Of a DNA stretch of 12,642 nucleotides, positions 6,357 to 11,542 are shown piece by piece; within the stretch, counting starts at the first letter, position 1, and each line of letters starts with the position of its first letter. This DNA comes from Clostridiaceae bacterium. Lineage in GTDB: Bacteria > Bacillota > Clostridia > Saccharofermentanales > DTU023. Both the position numbers and the translations under genes were made by a program. Below the pieces are notes generated by a model, which saw only the letters and a list, made by a program, of their open reading frames with translations, ran no database searches and was not told the origin of the DNA. The DNA is taken from positions 1-12,642 of the forward strand of contig DUUZ01000178.1 in NCBI GenBank assembly GCA_012841255.1. Reading direction: 5' to 3'.

Positions 6357-7183
6357 CGGGGTCTCACTTTGAGTTCTTCTATAAACTCTTCCCACTCCTG
6401 ATAAATCCCCAGGAGCCTCTCATCCAGGAAGGTCAGGGCCTGATCCCGGAGGTCTTGCGGAACACCGTAATAAGCCTGAGCGATGGCGCCCGTAATGGCT
6501 CCGATGGTATCGCTGTCACCCCCAATGGAGATGGCATTGCGGATGGCATCCTCGAAGGATAAGGATTCAATGAAGCACTGGATGGCCTGGGGGACCGTTT
6601 CCTGGCAGGTCTCGTTGAAGCGGTAGACCGGGCGGATTTCATCCAGGGTGAAATCCAGGGCATAGTAGTGTTCTTCCATGTGCTTTTTAATCTCCGGGAT
6701 GGAGGAGCCGGTCCGGGCCAGGAAGACAGCAGCGGCTGTTGCGCGGGCGCCCTTTAATCCTTCCGGGTGATTGTGGGTGACCCGGGTCACGGCGTCCGAA
6801 AGTAAAAGGGCCTTCTCCAGGGACCGGGCGTAAAAGCCGGCGGGACTGACCCGCATGGCGGATCCATTGCCGAAACTGTTATAGGGTTCCGGCTGATCGG
6901 AATACATCCAGGTCAAAAAACGTCCGCCGTATCCGGAACCCGGATAGGGCCGGCCGATCTCCTGCATGTAATAAACAGATAATTCGGACAGACGGTCATA
7001 AAAGTCCTGATCATCTGAGGAGCCTTCCTGGACCGCCTCCATAATGGCCTTGGCGATGGCCAGGGTCATGATGCTGTCATCGGTGGCAAAAGAGTTTGGA
7101 GCGAAAAGGTCAAAATCCTTGCTTCTGTGGTTATTGAATTCAAAACGGGAACCGGCGATATCGCCGATGATGGCTCCGAGCAT
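6353..7183 (-). CDS. ADP-ribosylglycohydrolase family protein (DraG/ARH type)
   Basis: Removes ADP-ribose from ADP-ribosylated proteins or related molecules using two bound metal ions; cytoplasmic, 276 residues. Motifs are complete: GAIIGDIAGSRFE at residues 3-15, the metal-binding ATDDSIMTLA (Thr34, Asp35, Asp36) and the C-terminal metal site ISIGGDSDTIGAITGAIA (Asp223, Asp225, Thr226). THNHPEGLKGARA also matches the family. The start follows the NUDIX stop by 2 bases, with AAGGAA overlapping the end of that gene, so the two are coupled. The stop overlaps the start of the membrane protein gene. No ADP-ribosyltransferase is visible in the window, so the substrate is unknown. Confidence 0.93.
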   Translation of the reverse strand: MLGAIIGDIAGSRFEFNNHRSKDFDLFAPNSFATDDSIMTLAIAKAIMEAVQEGSSDDQDFYDRLSELSVYYMQEIGRPYPGSGYGGRFLTWMYSDQPEPYNSFGNGSAMRVSPAGFYARSLEKALLLSDAVTRVTHNHPEGLKGARATAAAVFLARTGSSIPEIKKHMEEHYYALDFTLDEIRPVYRFNETCQETVPQAIQCFIESLSFEDAIRNAISIGGDSDTIGAITGAIAQAYYGVPQDLRDQALTFLDERLLGIYQEWEEFIEELKVRPR

Positions 7184-7185
7184 AC

Positions 7186-7743
7186 TTAAGTTTCCTTACC
7201 TTTCTGAATGAAGCATCCTCCATCCTTGACCGCCCGGTCAAAGAGATCTTCATAGCTGTAAAAACGCCGGCTGACCGGCGGGGCAAATTCCTCTGACAAA
7301 AGGAATCTCTTGAAATCGGGGTAGAGGAGGAAGCGATAATCGATTGTTTCTCCCGCCTGAAGCCGGACCTGGGGATCCTCCTCCTTGATAGGGGCGACAA
7401 AACAGCGATAGATGCTGGAGATGTAACGCACCTGGCAAATGGGAATCAGGGCAGCCTCCCCGACGATAATTCCGGTTTCTTCTTCAAGTTCCCGGACCGC
7501 TCCCCCCTCGGGTGACTCCCCCTTCAGCAGAGATCCGGCCGTGACCTCCCAGTAAAAGGGCCAGCGGCGGGTCCGGTCTCTTCGCGTGACCAGGATCCGT
7601 TTCTCCGGCGTTACCGTATAGACTTCCACGATCATATGATAGGCATGCGGCGGAAGCGGCAGACCCCGGACAAGGTCAAAGCCAAGCAGGCGACCGTCCC
7701 GGTCACGTGCGTCCCAGAGCTCATGTCGATCATGATCAGGCAT
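7186..7743 (-). CDS. NUDIX hydrolase
   Basis: Hydrolyses a nucleoside diphosphate linked to another group; 185 residues. The full NUDIX box GSLLKGESPEGGAVRELEEETGI fits Gx5Ex7REUxEExGU exactly. The N-terminus (HELWDARDRDGRLLGFDLVRGLPLPPHAYHMIVEVYTVT) resembles the IDI-like/YfcD-type NUDIX subgroup. I place the start at 7743: GGGGAG (7750-7755) lies six bases before this ATG, while the longer frame from 7773 has no ribosome binding site and would begin inside a hairpin. The gene is coupled to the ADP-ribosylglycohydrolase gene that follows, which makes free ADP-ribose an attractive but unproven substrate. Confidence 0.9.
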   Translation of the reverse strand: MPDHDRHELWDARDRDGRLLGFDLVRGLPLPPHAYHMIVEVYTVTPEKRILVTRRDRTRRWPFYWEVTAGSLLKGESPEGGAVRELEEETGIIVGEAALIPICQVRYISSIYRCFVAPIKEEDPQVRLQAGETIDYRFLLYPDFKRFLLSEEFAPPVSRRFYSYEDLFDRAVKDGGCFIQKGKET

Positions 7744-7755
7744 ATCCTGCTCCCC

Positions 7756-7799
7756 GCAGCCTTCGGGCTGCATGGGAACAGGATACCATGATTTCCCAT
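7756..7799. repeat. Two adjacent inverted repeats between the 112-residue gene and the NUDIX gene
   Basis: GCAGCC-TTCG-GGCTGC (7756-7771) is a perfect six-pair stem with a tetraloop, directly next to the NUDIX ribosome binding site. Beside it, ATGGGAA (7772-7778) and TTCCCAT (7793-7799) form a seven-pair stem with a 14-base loop. Neither is followed by a T run, so they do not look like intrinsic terminators. They may act as an RNA processing or stability element within the operon. Confidence 0.5.
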
Positions 7800-7808
7800 T
7801 TAGACGGA

Positions 7809-8147
7809 CTATTCGATGCCTGCAGCCTCAGGCTCCAGGAGATGGCGGGCCAGGAAATCCTCCAGGGCATGGATGCCGCCAGCACGGAGGAGCTCAATAT
7901 CCCGCTCGGTCAGGATCAGGAGGACGTCCTCTTCCTTCATGAAAACGAACATGCCCGTCCGGCAAAACATGCGGATGCTTTCTTCATCAAGTTCTTCTCT
8001 CCGAAGCACCCGCCTGAGCATACTGTATGCGTAGTTTCGGCTGTCCGCCTGAGTCCGGAAGATACTGTCGGCAAAACCCGATCCTCCCGCGATTCTCCTG
8101 AAGGGGCGGCCACAATCCTCTTTCTCACTATTCTTTTCCTTCAACAT
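7809..8147 (-). CDS. Hypothetical 112-residue protein, first gene after the SAM-type riboswitch
   Basis: I do not recognise this protein. The start is well supported by AGGAG (8154-8158) six bases before the ATG. The first 35 residues are charged and Gly-rich (MLKEKNSEKEDCGRPFRRIAGGSG). The remainder looks helical and compact: YAYSMLRRVLRREELDEESIRMF, then CRTGMFVFMKEEDVLLILTERDIELLRAGGIHALEDFLARHLLEPE. There are two cysteines (12 and 62), no signal peptide and no membrane helix. The GMFVFMKEEDVLLILTERD part could be a beta-hairpin followed by a helix. The gene is separated from the riboswitch terminator by about 50 bases and from the NUDIX gene by 65 bases containing two hairpins. Its position suggests a role linked to SAM or methionine supply, but that rests on context only. 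Confidence 0.72.
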   Translation of the reverse strand: MLKEKNSEKEDCGRPFRRIAGGSGFADSIFRTQADSRNYAYSMLRRVLRREELDEESIRMFCRTGMFVFMKEEDVLLILTERDIELLRAGGIHALEDFLARHLLEPEAAGIE

Positions 8148-8203
8148 AAAAAGCTCCTTTCAAGGCTTCTTTCGTACTTCCGGCAGGGCCGTTTCGAGGC
8201 AAT

Positions 8204-8225
8204 AAAAAAGCCCCCATAAAGGAGC
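8204..8225 (-). terminator. Riboswitch-controlled intrinsic terminator
   Basis: On the minus strand GCUCC (8225-8221) pairs with GGGGC (8214-8210) around a six-base loop, followed by six U residues (8209-8204). The 5' arm is shared with the alternative antiterminator pairing to 8232-8237, so this is a conditional terminator about 60 bases before the 112-residue gene. Confidence 0.75.
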
Positions 8226-8320
8226 CGCAAACTCCTCATCGATGTTAGCCTTACCACCTTGCCGTCCGGCAGGTTGGTGCATGGTCATCGAGCTAACCCT
8301 CTACCACAACTCTTAATAAG
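8204..8320 (-). ncRNA. SAM riboswitch of the SAM-I superfamily, P4-less variant, with terminator platform
   Basis: Read on the minus strand, the RNA opens CUUAUUAAGAG, then GUGGUAGAGGGUUAGCUCGAUGA and later CACCAACC, close to the S-box consensus. Pairings: P1 8315-8320 with 8235-8240 (CUUAUU/GAUGAG, two wobbles); P2a 8303-8307 with 8281-8285; P2b GAG/CUC 8299-8301 with 8290-8292; pseudoknot from loop 8293-8297 (GUUAG) to 8244-8248 (CUAAC); P3 within 8253-8278, tip GCC-GGAC-GGC. AAGGUGGUAAGG stands where S-boxes have AAGGUGCUAAUUCC. No P4 hairpin is present, as in SAM-I/IV variants. The P1 3' strand overlaps GAGGAG (8232-8237), which can pair with CUCCUU (8219-8224) as an antiterminator that disrupts the terminator stem. 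Ligand-bound RNA should therefore terminate. Built by eye, without a covariance search. Confidence 0.74.
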
Positions 8321-8346
8321 AAGTACTGTATTCAGTTGTAAGTTCA

Positions 8347-8352
8347 ATTATA
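8347..8352 (-). promoter_or_regulatory. -10 box for the riboswitch operon
   Basis: A perfect TATAAT on the minus strand. Transcription would begin near 8340, about 20 bases before P1 of the riboswitch, which is a natural distance. No good -35 is seen; the region that should hold it is inside the 8357-8374 inverted repeat. Confidence 0.55.
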
Positions 8353-8356
8353 GCAT

Positions 8357-8374
8357 GGAAGATTTCCATCTTCC
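8357..8374. repeat. Perfect 7-bp inverted repeat after the GNAT gene
   Basis: GGAAGAT (8357-8363), a four-base loop, then ATCTTCC (8368-8374), just past the stop of the GNAT gene. It lacks a T run in the direction of that gene, so it is at best a weak terminator. It also sits where the -35 region of the riboswitch promoter should be, so it could instead be an operator. Confidence 0.45.
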
Positions 8375-8380
8375 GTGTTT

Positions 8381-8779
8381 TTACTGCAGATCCTTCAGGC
8401 TGTCGTAATTCCTCTTGATCATGGCCCGGGCCGGGCGAAAGCCCAGCTTCTCATAAAAGGGCTGAAGCTCAGGGTCACAGGCCAGGTCGATCATGTAAAG
8501 GCCGTCCAGGCTCTGGAGCATCCTTTTGACAAGTTGCCCGCCAATCCCGCGGCCCCGGTGTTCGGGGAGGACTTCCAGGAGGGGAATGCAGGCTGATAGA
8601 ATGCCGTCGCTGACAGCCGTGATGAAACCGATGATCTTCTTTCCGTCCAAGGCCACAATGGAACGGTAGCTCTCCTGCAAAATAGCGCGGTGGGCCTTCT
8701 TTCCCGGCGGGCGGGGCCAGCCTTCAAAGAAGCCGTCCGAAAGCTCCAGGTCATCTGAAAATTCCTGATAGTCAACCAT
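8381..8779 (-). CDS. GNAT family N-acetyltransferase
   Basis: Transfers an acetyl group from acetyl-CoA to an amine; 132 residues. The acetyl-CoA loop is in LLEVLPEHRGRGIGGQLVKRML (pattern RGxGIG), preceded by the strand IIGFITAVSDG. The closing signature ELQPFYEKLGFRPARAMIKRNY is typical of small GNAT proteins. I start at 8779 (MVDYQEFSDDLEL), which has AAGGGAA overlapping the methyltransferase stop, instead of the longer frame from 8920, whose extra 47 residues only shadow the methyltransferase gene. Four bases separate it from the methyltransferase gene. The substrate is unknown. Confidence 0.9.
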   Translation of the reverse strand: MVDYQEFSDDLELSDGFFEGWPRPPGKKAHRAILQESYRSIVALDGKKIIGFITAVSDGILSACIPLLEVLPEHRGRGIGGQLVKRMLQSLDGLYMIDLACDPELQPFYEKLGFRPARAMIKRNYDSLKDLQ

Positions 8780-8783
8780 GGTT

Positions 8784-9419
8784 CTATTTCCCTTCCGGTG
8801 ATAGCTGCAGTGCCAGGATGCCGGCCGTGTGGGAGATGGTCTCAAACTGCGGCCGGTAATCCAGGAGATGAGGCCGGATTTCCTCAAAGACCAGGTAGTC
8901 TTCCCCGTCATCCCATTCATCCGTGCTCTCCCTGCATAAGTCCAGGGAGGCCCTGTCGGCGAAGGCGATATCCCCGATCAGGATGAGCCCTTTGGGATCG
9001 AGAAGCGGGACGAGATCCCGGATCAGGCGGAGTTTTCCCGCCTGGTCGAAATGGTGCAGGGCATAGGTGCTGATTGCCAGGTCAAAGACTTCACCCCTGA
9101 GCTTGGATGGAAGGCCCTGGGTCAGATCCGCCTCAATAAAAAGGCCCCGGGGCATTCGTTCCCTGGCCATGGCCAGCATCTCCCTGGAGAAGTCGATGCC
9201 TGTAATGGAGTAACCGTCATCGTAAAGGATTTTGGACAGGAATCCGGTGCCGACCCCCAGATCCAGAATCCTCCTGCCCCCGTGTTCCCGGATTCTTTGG
9301 TCCATGGTCATCATGAGCTTCCGGTAGCCGGCGAAAGGGTATTCGTTCCTTTCGTCGCTTTCCCGGACATCCCGGTCATAGACGCCGGCCCAGAGATCGA
9401 ATCCCCTGTCATCCAGCAT
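8784..9419 (-). CDS. SAM-dependent class I methyltransferase (YrrT-like)
   Basis: Methylates an unidentified substrate with SAM; 211 residues. Motif I is ILDLGVGTGFLSK, motif II SITGIDFSREMLAMARERM, and STYALHHF with LILIGDIAFAD complete the Rossmann-like fold. The beginning (FDLWAGVYDRDVRESDERNEYPFAGYRKLM) and the ALHHF and GDIAFA segments recall YrrT of Bacillus subtilis, which sits in a methionine-to-cysteine recycling operon; the resemblance is from memory. The ATG lies one base after the pirin stop, so it is translationally coupled. The SAM-type riboswitch lies downstream of this operon and would not control this gene. Confidence 0.88.
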   Translation of the reverse strand: MLDDRGFDLWAGVYDRDVRESDERNEYPFAGYRKLMMTMDQRIREHGGRRILDLGVGTGFLSKILYDDGYSITGIDFSREMLAMARERMPRGLFIEADLTQGLPSKLRGEVFDLAISTYALHHFDQAGKLRLIRDLVPLLDPKGLILIGDIAFADRASLDLCRESTDEWDDGEDYLVFEEIRPHLLDYRPQFETISHTAGILALQLSPEGK

Positions 9420-9420
9420 T

Positions 9421-10260
9421 TTAGTAGTTGATTTCTTCCTTGAGGAAGGTCCCCCGCCGAAGATCCTCGAAGGCCGTCTTGATCTCTTCCCGGGTATTCA
9501 TGACAATGGGGCCGCCCCAGGCGACGGGCTCTCCCAGGCGCATGGAGCTCATAAAAAGGATCTGAACCTTTTCTTCCACGGCACGCAGCCTGACGTAGTC
9601 GCCCCGGTTGAACTTGACGGCGGTCTTCTCCCGGATCTCTTCCCCGGCAATGATGGCATCGCCGATGAGGGTGAAGGCCATGACGGAACGGTCGGGGTCG
9701 GTTTTGACAAGCAGCTCGGCGCCGGGTTCCAGATGGATGTCGTAGTAGTCCAGGGGCTGGTATTTGCCCAGGTAACCCCTGCGGCCTTCATAATCGCCAG
9801 CCAGGAGCCGGACCATTCCGCCCCCAAAATGAATTTCCTTGATCTCCTCATTTTTGATGCTGTGGTAGGCGGGAGGCACCATCTTGTCCTTTTGGGACAG
9901 GTTGAGCCAGAGCTGGACGCCCAGCATCCGATCGGAGGCCGGCAGCGTCTCTTCATGCAGGATCCCTGATCCGGCGGTCATCCACTGAACCTCCCCGTCA
10001 CCGATGGTGTCTTGGTGGCCCAGACTGTCCTTGTGGGTCATCCGCCCTTTATAGACATAGCTGATGGTCTCGATCCCCCGGTGGGGATGCATGGGGAAAC
10101 CTGCGATGTAATCATCAGGGTTGGTGCTGTCGAAGGAGTCCAGCATGAGGATGGGATCATAGGCGTCCACCGTCTGGTTGCTGAGCACCCGGACCAGGCT
10201 GACACCGGCCCCGTCCTTTGTCCGGAAGCCTGTTACTTGCTGTCTGATTGTACGTTCCAT
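9421..10260 (-). CDS. Pirin family protein
   Basis: A bicupin metalloprotein; relatives include quercetin 2,3-dioxygenases and redox-sensing regulators. The product is 279 residues. The N-terminal cupin has the metal ligands in MHPHRGIET (His58, His60) and GILHEE (His102, Glu104), matching the metal site of human pirin in spacing. GEVQWMTAGSGILHEE is the family signature. The C-terminal half (ELLVKTDPDRSVMAFTLIGDAIIAGEEI...NRGDYVRLRA...GEPVAWGGPIVMNT) is the second cupin with the usual G[EQ]P ending. The start at 10260 has GAGAGGA (10267-10273) six bases upstream. The longer frame to 10326 would run into the preceding gene and is rejected. The substrate is unknown. Confidence 0.94.
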   Translation of the reverse strand: MERTIRQQVTGFRTKDGAGVSLVRVLSNQTVDAYDPILMLDSFDSTNPDDYIAGFPMHPHRGIETISYVYKGRMTHKDSLGHQDTIGDGEVQWMTAGSGILHEETLPASDRMLGVQLWLNLSQKDKMVPPAYHSIKNEEIKEIHFGGGMVRLLAGDYEGRRGYLGKYQPLDYYDIHLEPGAELLVKTDPDRSVMAFTLIGDAIIAGEEIREKTAVKFNRGDYVRLRAVEEKVQILFMSSMRLGEPVAWGGPIVMNTREEIKTAFEDLRRGTFLKEEINY

Positions 10261-10309
10261 TTCGATTCCTCTCTTGCCTGCTTCAGGCCCATTCAAAATA
10301 TTCTCTTCC

Positions 10310-10663
10310 CTAATCGGGGATTCCAAAGTATTGGTTGGAATCCTCCGGTGCCTGCGCCCGGTCCGTCATGGTGTAGCTCCGGATGTCGGAAGCGACCGTG
10401 ATCCGGTAGCTTTCAAACATGAGTTCCCGTCCCTGTTTTTGGCTGTAACGGTGCTGGATCAGCTGCCGCCAACGGCTGACAGCCTCCTCACTTTCCCAGA
10501 CGGAAAGGCTGAGCAGTTTTCCTGTCTCTGCCAGGCTGGTGAAGCGTTCCGACCGGACAAAGCCGGGGCTTTTCTCCAGAACAGACTTGAGACCTGCAGC
10601 CAGCTCCAGGTAGGCTTTCTTGTATTGGTCCTTAATGACGACTTCAAAAAGTACGTAAATCAT
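10310..10663 (-). CDS. Antibiotic biosynthesis monooxygenase (ABM) fold protein
   Basis: A small 117-residue dimeric alpha-beta barrel protein. ABM-fold members include quinol monooxygenases and haem-degrading enzymes. The pattern MIYVLFEVVIKDQYKKAYLELAAGLKSVLEKSPGFVRSERFTSL followed by KLLSLSVWESEEAVSRWRQLIQHRYSQKQGRELMFESYRITVAS is typical of the family. GGGAGG lies 8 bases before the ATG. It is 20 bases after the phosphatase gene and 49 before the pirin gene. Pirin and an ABM protein together suggest handling of quinones or flavonoid-like aromatics, but this is context only. Confidence 0.88.
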   Translation of the reverse strand: MIYVLFEVVIKDQYKKAYLELAAGLKSVLEKSPGFVRSERFTSLAETGKLLSLSVWESEEAVSRWRQLIQHRYSQKQGRELMFESYRITVASDIRSYTMTDRAQAPEDSNQYFGIPD

Positions 10664-10683
10664 GGGGGTACCCTCCCTTCAGA

Positions 10684-11445
10684 TCAGGCTTTATTCAATA
10701 CATTCCGGTCCAGCCAGCGGGCAACACCGTCCTGGCTGTTGCTGTCTCCGATCTCATCTGCAATTGCCCGGACTTCTTCGGCTGCGTTGGCCATGGCGAT
10801 CCCCCAGCCCGCATATTCCAGCATATCCATGTCATTGGGCTGATCCCCGAAAGCTGCGACCTCTTCAGGGACCAGGCCGAAGTGCCGGACCAGGGCGGCA
10901 AGCCCCAGACTTTTCTTGGCTTCCCTGTGCATGACCATGGCCAGGCCGTCCCGGCTGACGCTGATATAAAGATGGGCGGGAAGGCTGGACTTCAAACGAT
11001 CTTCTTCTGCCGGGTTTTGGACCAGTACAAAGAGCTTGTCGGCCGGGCCGTGATTTTCTTGGAAGTCCGTCAGATGAGAGTGACGGATGTCATACCAGCT
11101 TCCGGTGACTGCGAAGTTGGTGTAGTGAACACCCTTGATCTCGGCTCCGACGGACATCTTCTGATCGGACAGATGAGCCAGAAAAGGGGCATAGTCTTCA
11201 AAAGGAATACTCCTGTCGTAAAGGAGCGTGTCCCCGGCATAGGCCAGGGCTCCGTTCATGAGAACCCGGCCGTCGAAGAGATGATCAGGCAAAAGTTCTT
11301 CTGCACTTTTCCCACGGGCGGTTGCATAGACAATTTTGATCCCCAGATCCCTGACCTTTTCCAAAGTCTCAACCGTATAGCGGGAAATGGTGTAATCCGG
11401 CCGGAACAAGGTATCGTCCAGATCGGTCGCAATCATTTTGACCAA
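10684..11445 (-). CDS. Cof-type HAD-IIB family phosphatase, TTG start
   Basis: Removes phosphate from a sugar phosphate, nucleotide or cofactor; about 253 residues. HAD motif I is MIATDLDDTLF (Asp8 nucleophile, Asp10). Motif II Ser/Thr lies in IKIVYATARG, the motif III lysine in HREAKKSLGLAALV, and motif IV is AAFGDQPNDMDMLEYAGWGIAMANA. The large segment between motifs II and III is the C2B cap. I chose a TTG at 11445: AGGAGG (11455-11460) lies 9 bases before it and it gives MVKMIATDLDDT, the usual number of residues before the motif. The ATG at 11436 is 18 bases from the ribosome binding site, and the longest frame (11496) starts within a hairpin. Substrate unknown. Confidence 0.9.
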   Translation of the reverse strand: MVKMIATDLDDTLFRPDYTISRYTVETLEKVRDLGIKIVYATARGKSAEELLPDHLFDGRVLMNGALAYAGDTLLYDRSIPFEDYAPFLAHLSDQKMSVGAEIKGVHYTNFAVTGSWYDIRHSHLTDFQENHGPADKLFVLVQNPAEEDRLKSSLPAHLYISVSRDGLAMVMHREAKKSLGLAALVRHFGLVPEEVAAFGDQPNDMDMLEYAGWGIAMANAAEEVRAIADEIGDSNSQDGVARWLDRNVLNKA

Positions 11446-11474
11446 TGAGAAAGCCCTCCTTCTTTCTAAGGTCC

Positions 11475-11519
11475 GCATAAAGCAGAGGGGAGCCATGCTC
11501 CCCTCCAGCTCTGCTATGC
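11475..11519 (-). terminator. Compound hairpin after the DUF438 gene, possible terminator without a U run
   Basis: A perfect nine-pair palindrome with a three-base loop, GAGGGGAGC (11485-11493) with GCTCCCCTC (11497-11505), is flanked by further complementary arms: AGCAGA to TCTGCT and GCATA to TATGC. On the minus strand it is followed by GCGGACC, not by a T run. It may be a partial terminator or an RNA stabiliser between the sensor gene and the phosphatase gene. Confidence 0.5.
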
Positions 11520-11542
11520 AGGGGTTTGTATCCCTTTAATCC

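Noticed and set aside
8230..8320. T-box leader, because of AAGGUGGUAAGG resembling the T-box AGGGUGGNACCGCG
   Set aside because: The rest of the T-box consensus is absent, the element is too short for a T-box leader, and S-box motifs and pseudoknot fit in the correct order.
10178..10843. Plus-strand open frame of 221 codons across pirin, ABM and phosphatase genes
   Set aside because: It crosses three well-supported minus-strand genes and has no family features.
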